Source: Sphaerosporella brunnea
Taxonomy: Eukaryota > Ascomycota > Pezizomycetes > Pezizales > Pyronemataceae
Direction: 5' to 3'
Assembly: GCA_008704415.1 (NCBI GenBank)
Contig: VXIS01000221.1
Coordinates: 17,928-81,927 of the forward strand
DNA: 64,000 nucleotides
Shown here piece after piece: positions 47,114-59,085 of this stretch; the first letter of the stretch is position 1; the number at the start of each line of letters is the position of its first letter. The notes under the pieces are model-generated. The model was not told the DNA's origin and did not search any database. It saw only the letters and a program-made list of their open reading frames with translations. Both the position numbers and the translations under genes were made by a program.

Positions 47114-47986
47114 ATGGGAGCGCTCGCTTCGCCTGAGCCTCCAGAAAGCGCCACATTGGTAAACGCCACAGGAAGGGTCAGGGTCAACCTTCAAGAACTT
47201 GGGTCCCTCATTGGCTTCCTCTCGTTTTGCTGCAAAGTTGTCCCCCTCGGCCGCAGCGTCCTGCGAAGTCTCCATGATGCGAATAGCAGCTATCCACGCT
47301 CTGAGCTTAACACCAAATGATCACGTCTTACAGCCGAGATGAAGGCGGATTTTCGCCGGTGGAAACAATTCCTATCCCTGTGGAACGGCATTGCAATCAT
47401 CCGAACAACCCGTGAACACCACTCCCTCTGGGTCAACGCCTCCAGCAACGAGGACCTTGGTGGCTACTGCCTTCCTACCAGCACTCAGGCTGCCCCACAG
47501 ACAACCTTCTCGCTGACGTCGTCAATTTGTCAAGATTGCTGATCCTTGTCTCCCACTGTCACAGAATCTGCTGTCTACTTACTGGCAGACCCCCCCCTAC
47601 CCCCGCCGGAGGATAGGTATGCTGATGTTGGCCTCCCTTGCATCACCGCCTGCTACCTCTGGTGGGGCCTCAGCCCCAAAACACGACGCACCTACACAAC
47701 TGCTCGCAAGAGCGACCAAACTTTCGCCGCCCTTTCCGGCCTCGACTCACCTTTCTCTATGACTGTCGAGTCATTATGCAACTGAAATGGCAACCTCGGT
47801 AACCGCGGACGCACGAAATGCACCACCATGAAGCCATACCTCACTGGCCAACAATCGTACTGCGTCTACATGGGCATGGACGACCTCGACATATTCCGCC
47901 ACTTCCGGGTACGACGAGTCATCCGCGGCATCAAGATTTTCCACGGAACAAGAGAGCTTGACCTAGCGCGGAGATTCAGATCGTGA
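47114..47986 (+). pseudogene. DIRS-like retrotransposon relic: RT end, RNase H, tyrosine recombinase start
   Basis: A single frame runs 47114-47986 with three in-frame stops (47318, 47540, 47783) and no frameshift. In order: the RT thumb/connection (RVNLQELGSLIGFLSFCCKV, VPLGRSVLRSLHDA), the RNase H start (KADFRRWKQFLSLWNG, REHHSLWVNASSNEDLGGY, where a catalytic Asp of the usual WxDAS is Asn), then the core-binding domain of a tyrosine recombinase (LSPKTRRTYTTARKSDQTFA, PYLTGQQSYCVYMGMDDLDI, RVRRVIRGIKIFHG). RT-RNase H followed by a YR is the DIRS/Ngaro arrangement. The catalytic C-terminal part of the recombinase is missing. A short frame with IPPDVEEWNRFLRSAVP follows at 47986. Confidence 0.8.
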
Positions 47987-50900
47987 TGACGGCATACCTG
48001 CAGGACCCCACTATACCGCCAGACGTCGAGGAGTGGAACCGGTTTCTACGCAGCGCCGTGCCGCAGAACCTTCGGGATATGGATATCAAGATCAGATCGA
48101 GGCCCACAGTCTCGTGACTGCATGGTCTGCGCTCTCGCAGTTTTCGGTGCCGTCGCCAGTCTTCTCGGTGTTGAAACCCATCGGCCCGTTCCGGTATCTC
48201 TCTGTGGCGCAGTCGTCGAACTCGTTCCTTCGGCCGACGGTGTCTTCAGCCATTCACGGTCCCCGCGAAGGAGAATACCCTCCCCCCACCCCCCGCGCCG
48301 ACCGGAGTGGAAAATCGTCCGCCAACCGGACCCGAAGACCATCCCTGCAGGCCTGGGACCCCAACTGGAGGCCAGCCTGCGTTTCCTGGCTGAGCTTTTA
48401 CGCCGCCAGGGTAGACTACAGACGCCGGCGAACGAAGACGCGACTTGGTGGAACACGCCCTGGGGTTTTCTTTTCTGTTTGTTCTCATTCACAGGTTCTG
48501 TTGATTTTATTGGCCTATTCGTCTTCTCTGTGTTTCCGGCCGCGTTTTGTTTGACTTCTTTGCGCCGGGTAATGTAATGCTTGCCCCCCAGCCCCAGCCC
48601 CCGCCCCCGCCCATACGCCGGACGCTGGTTGTCTCCCAACGTGACTCACCATGTCCTTCCCATTATAAAGCACAAGTTGGTGAAGGTAACAAAACAACGC
48701 CACAGAACAGTCGTCCGACCGCAATACACCTACCGAGTGAGCGTTCGTTGCACCACCGTGCCGAACGCCGCGCAAGAACCTCCGCGGCCTTTATTCAATG
48801 TAACAAGACACGATCGATTCCTTGCAGCACAGCAAAGCCTACGCAACAGCGGGCTCGACCTATCCGACCGGCGGCTCAGCCCGTCACGCTTGGTGCCTGC
48901 TGCCAGTGCATCGAAAAGTTCCCGATGCTGGCATCAAGCAAACACGGCGACTTCACCACCTGCAATTTCGCCGGGAATTGCGTCGTGGGCCGGTCACGCT
49001 TCAATGGCGCCTCTCGCGCGTCGATCTCAGGCGGCGGAGGTTTGTGGCCGTGGCAGTGTGTCGTCGTGTGTTGTGTGGTGGTTGCAGAACGAATACCACC
49101 AGCTCGTGCACACCTTGACCATATTGTTTTGCACTGCCAGATCACGTTGGCTCCAGCATCGTCCGATTCCGGATGTTACAATCCCACGCCACGACCTGTG
49201 TCGGCTGCAGGTTAGTGACCGCGCGTGAGGAAACAGCGCACGGTGGTCAAAGGGTCGAAGTCCTGGGGAGCAAAATCGGCACGAACGCTGGGGCCGCGTC
49301 ATCGTGACCCTGATAATGAGTTTGTTGCCCACAGCGCCTGTGGGACCGGTATGGACCTGCGCTCTGCACTCGCCGTCTCCAACAGTGGCGTGAGACACTA
49401 CGCTGGGTTTTTCCCGGTATCTGAGAATGAGCGGTGGCTTCACTGAATCCGGAGCTGAAAGGACTGACTGTAGTTGCTGTGCTTTCGCGCATAGTGCTTA
49501 CATGCACCCCGGAAATGTTGGATCTAGTTAGGTTCGCAGTGAAACTCAGCAAAGAACATCACTAGGTGTACCGCAGCCTCGGGAATCTTCTGAATCCAAC
49601 TGCGATGACCTTTGAAGTCAGGCTGCGCCGAGCAAACCGCCATCGCCGAAAGAATCGCCATTGTAGAGACGCAGCCGCTGATGGCGCCAGCTCGTCGTAG
49701 ATGTAGGGTTCTTTTGCTCGGTGTGCCCATTGCTGTTGGATCGTCCAGCTGTGATGTGGGATACGTGTGTGGGACCAGCTGGCTCAGGCATTGTGGCTCT
49801 GGTGTATATCTGCGAAACATCATGATAAAGCAGGACTCAGGTCTGAGCTTCCTGTGCAAAAATTGTAATCTTGAACATATTTGCAGCTGGCTATAACGGG
49901 CTTGTCACAATCGGTTGATTCCGCTGGTTCAAGCTGTTCACACTCCATAGCTGCGATTTTTCAAAGGCAGCACGCAGGCCTGGGGATGGTGGAATTAGAG
50001 AAAATTGGATTGTAGAGTGCACCTGCTGCAGGTGCTTAATGTTTGTTTTGCTCTGAGTTCAGACGTGAGGATACCGGCTTTGGTTGTGGTCGTCCATCGC
50101 CACCGACCGGGGACGTGCGATGACAACGTGTGTAGGAGCCTGCACTATACGTGAGCCAGAACATCCACATCATACGTTCCGAACAGCCGTGGCGAAACTG
50201 CATAGTCGTCATAGTCCTGTCACTGGAAGCCAGCAATGAGATCTTGGGTTGTGACGTTGATAGCCAACAGCGCCCGTTGCCTGCGTCCCACCAGATATCA
50301 ACCAACGCCAAGGAGGTTGCAATTTCGGAACTATTGTGGCATGACATCATCCAGCTTCCTGTCCCAGCTGTTGCGACGGTGAAAGCGCCGTCAGTAGTGT
50401 ACACGCAATCTGCGTGGGGTACCTGCCAGAAATACAAACCATAAAACATATGAGCTCGTATGAACGAGACGCACATACCGCGTCACTGTGGGGAGTCATG
50501 GCAGGAAATGATCACAGGGCTAGGAGACAGCCAGCAGGCGAAACGTACCCGGGAAGGTAGCAGGTAAAACGAAGTTAAATTCCGCATGAACCCCACGGAA
50601 CTTCTCAAATGCGCCTAGTGAAACGTAACCCTGTGGACGTCACCTATAGACTTGTGGCCTGTGTGCACATCCGCTCGCCGTTCACTCCGCGTATGAGCCT
50701 GAAAAACTAATGGCTATATCACTTCTGAGAAAGATGGTCCAAGCAACTGACAATGACTATTCCTGTGCGTCAATCCTGGGCGACCCGGGATGTTCAATTT
50801 GTCGCAGCTGTTATATGAACGCCAACCTAGGTTCGCGGTTCAAAACCCAAACACGGTTTTGGGCTGATGCAAACTCGCCGACGAATCTTGCAAAAGTCTG

Positions 50901-52689
50901 AACATGCCACAGCGTCCAGCGGAATATCCCTGACGCTTGCCTCCATCCGGTTTCTCAGATCGCGGTGTGTCTACGCGACGTGGTAAATAGTGTGCTTTGT
51001 AGCCTCCAGACCCGGATCCGTTCAACAAGGAGACCTACGAAGGGCCAATGAGCAGTAACACAAAGCTGATCCCACCATGGCGCTCGGTGTCTGGGTAGGT
51101 CATGTTCAACACAGAATAGACAGGCTCTCCCGTGCCGGACCTGTCCGGTTCTGCTTCTGTACACGTGCACGTGTAATCTGATGGCTCAGTGCTCTATGGC
51201 AAACCTGGGGTTCGATCGCCGCAAGAAGCGTCGCTGCACGTGGCTCACCCACGATTACAAGCGCAGTTGCCGCGTTCGGAATGTTCTTAGCGTCACGCTA
51301 AGAGTTTTTCTAGCGCCTGCGCCTGGCCTCAGACCCACGTGATTTATCCGCTTCCCCCCTCACACGGTGTTAACACCTGGTGGCGCACAGTGAAACAACT
51401 TATTGTTTCGCTAATATGGGCGGAAACGCCACAGTGAAGTGATGGAAGAAAATGGATTCGCTGTGGCCGTGTAAGGGGCGTCCGAGGGAACGAAAGTTGC
51501 CGGAATGGCTCAATGTAACGCTGTTGATGGAAACACTGCACTCAGACGTACCATTGAGATACCACACCATGCACGGCCGCCAATGAATCCGTGTCGGTGG
51601 GGCTCGGACAGGTCAATTTGCAGGCGCACGACGTGGGATGCGGGGCAGTAATAAACCTCTAGCATGACGTGATGCTCGTCGACGGACGCTCCACACGTCT
51701 TGAGTCCGGATGTGAGCGCTCTTATCAACGTTGATATACGGTCAGGATCACTTTTGCATCTCGCTGCAGACCAAAGATCTGCACAGAGTTACACACGAGC
51801 AAAGATCTCGCTTTTGCTGATCACACCCTGACCCAACCGTAGCATTCCGCTGTGCTGTATGGGTCAAGGTGTGGTTACTCAGGTGCCTCCTGGCAATGCT
51901 GGGTGCTGGTCTTCTTACGCGTCCCGCCGCTGTGGTTCCTGCTGCATACAAGATCCAAGGGGGTGGCGTCTATGGAATATCGGCCAGACAGCCATACACT
52001 GGAAGACACACCAAGAGCGTCGGGGCGATGTGAAGCCGTCATCAACACCACGGATGGGCGACGCCTGAACGGCCGTAAACAGAAAAGATTTCAAGGCCGG
52101 TCGCCTGGTGAAGCATGCGTGGTTGCATACAGCTTTGTAGACTCCCACGAGGGCGAGAGATTTCCGTCCTGCTATGCCGATACTTCGCAGGGCGGGCCAA
52201 TTGCTGCTGACTGAGGTACGGTGGGTGCTTTTAGAGCGTTACGGTATTTACCAGTGAAAGCAAGCCAAACGCTGGGCTGAAAGACCCTCCACGAACCAAA
52301 CCCACGAATAGGTAAAACCTGCGGCCGCATTTTGTTTTGCGAATCTCATCATAGCGCCTATAATCGTCCCGACACGCAGCGCTGCCAACGGTCGTCTAGT
52401 TCCAACCTTCTCCCTGAACCGCAATGCCGCCAAAAATGCTGGATCGGCTCACTACCCTCATCACCACCACCCCGGCTGATCATCAGCAAACGCGCGGACC
52501 AAGGTTGCACTGCCCTTATAGTCGGAGTGCGATTTGCAGACTCTATTGGGTTGTCCGGATTGTGGTTTGATTCGATCTGCAGTGTAGCGATGGACACGCG
52601 CCGGCTCCAGACGAGCTCGGGGGCAAGCACGAGGCGACTTGTTCAATTCTGAGGCCCAGCTTGCGGGGTCAAGTCATGCTCTCGCCATG
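47987..52689. other. No gene recognised
   Basis: Segment 48200-48450 is Pro-rich in one plus frame and open in others because of C-rich sequence. Minus-strand frames 49524-49859 and 50036-50476 are open but family-less. I see no transposon motif in these 4.7 kb. Confidence 0.35.
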
Positions 52690-53120
52690 CTATTGTTTGC
52701 CACAAGGCTGTGGAGCCGAGGGTGACCCTAGCACGGGAGCTGCATTCCAGGTTATGTACACGGTACTCATGGTCGATATCGGTACAGGTCCGACAGCTGG
52801 CCAGGTCGGTGATCGATGCCGGGTGGTCGTAGTCCAGGAGCGGTGGTGCTTGCGGAGTTTGGTGCGGTGAGATCGGTAGGTCCACGAAACAAACACAAGC
52901 TCGAGCCAAACGTACCATCATTCGGGCCGGCGAGAGCTAAAAATTCTGCCGGATCCAGTTGCTCTAGCTCGGGGGCTCGGCTTGTGTCCATCACTATTGC
53001 CGTGTTTTCGGGTCCTGTATCAACGCTCAATCGTATCCAATGCTGTGTATATTGATCTTGCGGCAGTAGATGTCGCCGGCAAAAATCATTGCCCAAAGAA
53101 GACCACCCTGGATCTATCAT
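52690..53120 (-). repeat. Repeat R5, copy 2 (coding-like)
   Basis: ATG at 53120 opens a 117-codon minus-strand frame (MIDPGWSSLGNDFCRRHL, later ASTTAPGLRPPG) that overlaps the segments shared with 18678-19170 (GTACACGGTACTCATGGTCG, ATATCGGTACAG). It may be a small gene relic; family unknown. Confidence 0.35.
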
Positions 53121-54469
53121 GTCGGAAGGTATGGCACTTCGTCCACACCTAGTACGGTCACCTGGAAACCTCTGCTACGTGTTGATGTATCAGGACGTGT
53201 CTCTTCATGAACGATCCACGCGGCTCAAGGGGATCAACCGTTTCACGACGCGACAGCAGGGCTTGTCGGTCTTCAATCGGCCCATGCTGAGGTCCCTCAA
53301 CGTCCGGACGCACCTCTATGACGAAGTCATTGCAGCGGTTGAAAACCTGGTATCAAGACCGTCCTGAGGCGTCCCAGCAGTGGTAGCAGCTGGCTTAGGG
53401 CACAGCCGATAGCGGCATTGCGACAAGCATTTGATTGACCGGCAGATATGAGTTGCCACCATCCGAGTGTTTGGCCTCGGCCGCCTGTGGATCTCGAGTA
53501 GTGACGCTTGGAGAGTGTGTTCTAGACGTCTTTGCCGGCACTGCCGGTGCGCCCTATCATACCAAAATATGGTGATGCACGTTTTCAAAAACGTGAGCCC
53601 AAGCAGGAAACGCAGTTCACGTTTCTCGGAGATGTGAAGTACGTGATGGTTCTGGCCAGCGTCGGAGAATCGTGAATCACGCCTGATAGAAAGACGTGGC
53701 TTGCGTCTACTGCCGCTGATATCCCATCTACCGGTGCCAAGACGTCGCCAGGGGAGCGGTTAATATGGGATGGAGTGATATGCTGTGAGTGAGCGTCGCC
53801 GACATCGCAACCACTACCCCGAAAACGCCAATCCTACAACCATCACCCTCAGAGCTACCACCCCCATCTCGTTCTTTGTTTTCAATACCTTCAAACACCA
53901 TCCCCATAACCACCACCCCAACCGTGCTATCACTACCAATTTACAGGCATCGCAAGCTCGTGTATCTCACAAAACAATTTGCTGCAAGCGGTGGTTTTGC
54001 TGGTGTGGAGAAACATGCACCCGACAGCGTACCAGCACAGATGCCCAGCAGAGTCAAGGGTACATGGTACTCCTTCGAATGGGGGCTACTTGCTGGAAGC
54101 GGTGGTTCGGTTTGTGTGGAGTACAAGTATACAAAGGCAACACAGAACCACCGAGCATTTACGTGTTCATAAACAATGGCTAGCTTGTTCTTGAGTAGTC
54201 TATGAGCTTTAGAAAGTGTTCCAGGATTCTTGACGAGAACCTCCCTGTCGAGGACATCCGCCCACCGGAAGCCGACCTGCTATTACCGGCGTCTTGACGG
54301 ATGCGGAGGAGTACCACTCATTCCTGGCAGAATTGAGAAACCCCTGAAGGCTGCGCAGGGTGCAATTCAAATTGATTGGGTACGTGCTACTAGTATTCTC
54401 TCTTTCTTTCTTCTGTTCTCACCACTCACTCGCCGCTGGACGAGCTACAGGAGATTTCCAGCGCGCTGG
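53121..54469. other. No gene assigned
   Basis: Plus-strand frames at 53089-53367 (SLHERSTRLKGINRFTTRQQ) and 53789-54172 (Thr/Pro/Ser-rich) look partly protein-like but carry no known domain. Confidence 0.3.
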
Positions 54470-54562
54470 GGCCGGTTGGGCTGACTCAAAAAGCCCGCCG
54501 AGCTGGCTGCTTAAAGCAGCCGGCGAAGCCCGCCCGGCTGTTTGCGCTGACTACTGAGAACA
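54470..54562. repeat. Short R2-like segment with hairpin
   Basis: TTGGGCTGACTCAAAAAGCC at the left and CTACTGAGAACACTGGG at the right resemble the edges of R2 copy 2 (TTGGGCTGACCAAAC; CTATTGAGAACATTGGG). Between them is the stem GCTGGCTGC-TTAAA-GCAGCCGGC. The R2 core is absent. Confidence 0.5.
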
Positions 54563-55370
54563 CTGGGCGGTACAAAAACAAACAAACATCAAAGCGACAA
54601 ATATACAAAATAAAATCAAAACCAGATATATCCCCAGTGCACCGCCACTACCTTCCACCTCCCACACGTTTCTTCTGTGGAAACCGCAAGCGAGGAAGCC
54701 TCCCATTGATCTTTCGATGGGGGGGCGACCCCACACTTCTTGAAAAGATACTCTGCAACCACATCAGTACTGCCCACAAAAAAGACTACTGCACGGTAAC
54801 TCACTCGTGTTGGTGATTGCCGTCTTCCAAATGCAGGTACACCTGCTGTTTCGGCGCTTGCCGAAAGTCCGTGGCCGGCTGTTCAACTTGCATTCGGCAT
54901 GGAGCGCCGTCAGCTTGGTTGTTGCGCTGGCGGCGGCGGCACGCGTTGAGCGGCGGAGATTGAGATTGTTGGGCATTTTGTAACAGTATTGTTGTAAACG
55001 TCGGTGGAGGAGATGAGGCGGCGAGCGGTTCAACAGGCGGGGGGGGGGGGGTGTATTGTCTGCTACATGTTGGCGGCATCGTCGCTGAGGGGGCCATTGA
55101 TCCTGATGCGACAACCGTGGTTCCTCGAAGTCGCCATTGAGGCCCCATTGATGGTGGTTGGATAGTACTTTGGCCGAAAGTAGTCGAGTGCCGTGATATG
55201 ATCAGCACAACAAATTTGAATTCTCTCGTTCGCAGCCTTGTTGTGGCGCATCTCTGTACGGGCCATGCAGCCTACGTAGACGCTCCGCCACGATGTTGTC
55301 TTCTACGTTGTTGGTGGCAATCCAGGCACGAAAGATCAAGCCACGAATGCTGCCATGCCCGCTTGCGTCG
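54563..55370. other. No gene assigned; 13-base G run
   Basis: A run of 13 G lies at 55039-55051. Minus-strand frames 54801-55208 and 55063-55266 look partly protein-like (AANERIQICCADHITALDYF), possibly remains of one gene, with no known domain. Confidence 0.3.
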
Positions 55371-55424
55371 GCCGCGTTGGGCTGCGTTGGGCTGCGTTGG
55401 GCTGCGTTGGGCTGCGTTGGGCTG
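55371..55424. repeat. 10-bp tandem repeat, five units
   Basis: GCCGCGTTGG followed by four perfect GCTGCGTTGG units, then GCTG. It directly precedes R2 copy 2. Confidence 0.95.
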
Positions 55425-55665
55425 ACCAAACATCCAGCCCTGCCGGCTGGCTGTGGGCTGCATGAGCTGTTGCTCGGGTGTGGAGCATGGACATCATCGT
55501 TGCTTCACTGGCCATCACTGTGTACCGATTCGCGACCTTTACACACAAAGACGCAGCCCACAGTCAGCCAGCCGGAGTTCGTAGCCGGGCTGATCAAACA
55601 GCCAGCCAGCCGGCCCATTTTGGCAGCCGGGCTGACAATCCGGGGCTATTGAGAACATTGGGTGA
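55421..55665. repeat. Repeat R2, copy 2
   Basis: The core 55463-55564 matches 11513-11612 at about 83%. Left edge GGGCTGACCAAAC, right edge GGGCTGACAATCC...GAGAACATTGGG. GGCTG/CAGCC motifs are dense at both edges. Confidence 0.7.
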
Positions 55666-57504
55666 GATTCTCTCCTCTCGTGGAAGGGACCGGCGCTCCA
55701 GGCCAGCCTGAGTGTTGTATTTCGTTTCATTTCTCTGTCTACATATCTCACATTTCTCTGTCTCCATATGAGCCATTCACATTTCACAGTTGCTGGAGCA
55801 GATAGGCGCTCGTGGTGTCATCACCAACTGCAATGTAGCAAGCGATATGGATATAACCCTGACCAGCCCTGTGGTCACATCGTTGGTCAATGCGCTCCGC
55901 GTCTGTTGCGGGTAGCTGGGGGTAATTCGTGTCCAGCGGCACTCCCAACGCCTCACCCTGCTCCAGAATCCTGGTGCGTATCCAGCATCGCAACTTCGCC
56001 GTTGACCGAGATTCCGATCAGTGCACACTGGGCAGGGTATAGTCTGTGTAGCGGATGACCTGTCAGAGCTGGCGATCAAACATATCCCGTCAGAAAACAC
56101 CCAGGTGCAGCTGCACAGGCCGCATCATCAGACGAGCAAGACGAGAAGCGTGGCCAAAACGAGCAGTCGCCGCGAAATTTCGAGATGGAGGTTTCGCTGC
56201 GAGGTTCGGTCACGCCGCCTAAATTGAGAGCGCGAGGAGCACCGGTGAACTGTGAACCCAGCCGCAACAACATCTTCCGAAATACGCAAACCAGCGAAAA
56301 AGAACAACGAAACACGACGACGAGCGACGAATCTGCAGCAAATCACACTGTAGCATCGGCTGAGGTGGATGCCACGCGTACGCAGCCATTCGGAGCGGGA
56401 CGCGTTGTCGGCTAACCCTAACCCTAACCCTTCGTGCGCTGATCATCGGCAACGCCATGTCCGCCGTGGAGGCGTACGCGATGGCGATGGCGATCGTAGT
56501 TCCGACTGAGGACAGCGACCGCGAAGACGCATGGCAACAATGTCACCAAATTTCAATATTTCCGACGACGCTGCTGCGTTTTTGTGCGTGAACGATCCCG
56601 GACTGTCGACGTGACGCAGGCACAATTGAGCGCTTGCAATGAGGCAGGCAAGATGCACCCTGGACCGAGTGAGACGCCTGGGTGAGGCGGGAAACACTCC
56701 GTTTTCCATCCAGTGCCCCTTCGCTTTGTACTCTGTGGTTCACCGGCCAAACTGGCAGTTACGGAGCTGGAAAGCGCCATGAAAACTGGCCTGTATATAT
56801 ACACGCGAACCGCAACAGAACTAGTTGTGGGTGTAGGCCAGACATGGAGATACAGCGCTTGCATGGAGAGTGCGGGTATCCCGCGCTGTCTCGAAGTGGT
56901 CTGTTCACCACGTACCTAACCACCGCGGGTTATCTTCTCTCTGGCAGCCGCCGAAACCGATCAGCCACGTCACACAATCGCTCTCAGAAGCCGACGCTCA
57001 CGTCTTTGCCGCTGCCGGAAATTCGCCTGCACCGGATGCTCTTCCGGACTTTCAGCTGCTCACCTCCTGCTCACTGATTGCCGCAAGAAACCTCAGGGAG
57101 AGATACATGTTTGGTAGAGCCACACACAGGTGGGGAGAGCAGTGTGTCGCACTGCAGCGCAACACACCTCAAAGCAGGACATGAGTCGCCTGGTATTTCT
57201 GTTCCTGGATTGGCGAGCGCGCAACTGTAGGGTTGACCTAGTTGTCCCGCAAGGCGGGGTGTGGCAGTTCCGCAGTTGCACGGCGAGAAACAGCTTGTAT
57301 CCTGTGGGGATCTGCTGCGGGACCAATCGCCAGCTGCAGAGGATCCAGCCGAGTGATTGTTCTTTGCCGCTGAAGCGGACCAAGTCGCTGAACGGCTACG
57401 GGAAACTTGGCTAACCTGGATCAGCGCGGACACAATGGTTAGGGAACCAACAACGGAAAACACGCAACGCAACATCGGGCACGTGAAGACGGCTCATTGG
57501 TGTT
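55666..57504. other. No gene recognised; one telomere-like tract
   Basis: The CCCTAA tract at 56412-56430 is listed separately. A minus-strand frame 55784-55993 (RILEQGEALGVPLDTNYPQL) looks protein-like but is unassigned. Confidence 0.35.
56412..56430 (-). repeat. Interstitial telomere-like tract, three CCCTAA-type units
   Basis: CTAACCCTAACCCTAACCC is the longest of the four telomere-like tracts in the window, here in C-rich orientation. Confidence 0.85.
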
Positions 57505-57690
57505 GGTTTTGTTTTTTGTTTTAATCATATTGCATTTGGCCGCTTGCGGCCATGACATGTAGATACAGATTGCCAGGCACGTGTCCTCTGGGGGGGGGGG
57601 GGCTGGTGCTCGGAAGAAAAGGAGACAAGGAATCAATGCAGGAAAAGTACGTATCCGGTAATCAGCGCACCAAGAAAATTCGTGATGGAA
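57505..57690 (+). repeat. Repeat R4, copy 2
   Basis: TTTTGTTTTAATCATATTGC, GGCCGCTTGCGGCCATGACA, CACGTGTCC, then CACCAAGAAAATTCG match 36415-36575. A 13-G run (57590-57602) is inserted relative to copy 1. Confidence 0.65.
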
Positions 57691-58019
57691 AACAAACCAA
57701 GACTCGATTAGGCCCGATTCGCCCACGTTCCCACAGTCGTACTGTTCAAAAAGGCCACAACCGCCTCCGTGCATCGGTCGTCCGCCGGAAGATCCCTCAC
57801 AGATGTATTCGTCTTCTTTCTCCTCTTTCCCTCCTCCTAGGTGGCTTCGGCGATCGCTCTGCGTGGTGTCGTCTGTTGCTTTTGCCACCGCCGACATGTC
57901 CTTCAAGACGTGGTTCCTGCTCTGAGCCGGCCTCTGCGGGCAGATACCCAACATCTATCATCGTCGAGCCTGCCGGTTCAGTGGACGTATGGGCCTGTCG
58001 GCGCTTTCTGCAGCCGCAG
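57691..58019. other. No gene recognised
   Basis: A minus-strand frame extends from R4 through here (57439-57954) without a domain. Confidence 0.35.
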
Positions 58020-59085
58020 CTAGAAGAAGCTCGCCGCTGGAGTGTTCATAGCCTTGAAAGCGACCCTAGTCGTGCCCTTCAGCCGTCTATAGTAGCTCCT
58101 AGGCTGGTAATGTTTGCTGAGCCAGGCTTCCCGGTCTTGACATCCGGCTAGTGTGATGCACCTGGCGATGATGGCGACGACCTCGCGGGATGCAGTCGGA
58201 GTTTGATACTCAGCAGCCGTTTGTGCGAACATGTCGACCATTTCGTTGCCAGGAACGTTCTTGTGGCCTAGCACCCAGCGGAAATCAATAGCCCATCAGC
58301 CGGCGCTCGCCGCACGCGATCTCTGCGACGATCCGTTGCCGGGGCCAGGTTGGGCGTCTTGGAGACGTTGAAGGGCGGCCTGCACGTCTACAAACGGGTG
58401 GACGGCTCCAGACGTCGTTTCCTTGAAGAGCCGGTGGAGAGCTAACTGGCGATGCCTAGAAGCACTCCGTCGAAGGCTTCCTTGTTGCTCCCCACGTATC
58501 TGGCCACTCCCAGCGACTTCCGATCTCGGGGGTTGTGGGTACCCGCAGCATAGCCGCAGCTGCCATCCTCTAGCCTGGAGCCGTCTCAGAAAACGGCGGT
58601 CCTGCAGCTGGTGGGCTCCTGCCGCATCGTGGCAGACTGCTTAGCGCTGTCCTCCGCTTCAAAAATAACGCGGCCGCGTGGTGTGCTGCAGGACGTTGAG
58701 GTAGGTTCGATCGTTTGGGGTTGACCGGGGATCGCGGAGCCCAGCTCGGTGACAAGGGTAGCCTGAGGTGTGGGGAAGAGGGGCTCTTTGAAAGCGTTGT
58801 CGGCGACGAGGCCCACCGGACGGTTCGTCGCAGTGGTGGCGTTTTCCGTGTCAGTGCTGCGCCGATGCGCTGGCCGGCCGGATTGCCTTCGGGCGTAGTC
58901 GCCAGACGACTGGCAAAGCGTCGTTGTCGGTGGGCCAGAATGGATTCCGCGGACTGCAGGACTGCGCTCCAGGTGGTGCCGGGACTACGCGGTGTATCCA
59001 GTTCGACAAGCGTGCATTGTGCTATGCTGCCCATCAGTACAATAACGCAACCTTCAACCATCCTATCCGCCGCCAAGAAAAACAT
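58020..59085 (-). pseudogene. LINE (Tad1-like) relic: RT-end and RNase H, minus strand
   Basis: From 59085 the frame gives LAHRQRRFASRLATTPEGNP, the linker seen in the other LINE relic at 12.3 kb. RNase H then follows in shifted frames: FSDGSRLEDGSCGYA-like (about 58590), YVGSNKEAFDGVLLGI, FVDVQAALQRLQ (about 58390) and WVLGHKNVPGNEMVDMFAQT (58270). The four acidic positions of RNase H (Asp of DGS, Glu of KEAF, Asp of FVDV, Asp of MVDM) are all still readable. The C-terminal tail ITLAGCQDREAWLSKHY ends near 58020. There are several frameshifts and no RT core. Confidence 0.75.

Noticed and set aside
48046..48639. Long overlapping frames on both strands in C-rich DNA
   Set aside because: Both are open through composition, start without convincing ATG context and show no domain.
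51180..51230. tRNA-like GGGTTCGATCG with upstream GGCTCAG
   Set aside because: The spacing is too short for a tRNA and no stems pair.
56412..56430. Chromosome end
   Set aside because: Only three telomere units with unique sequence and elements on both sides; interstitial.
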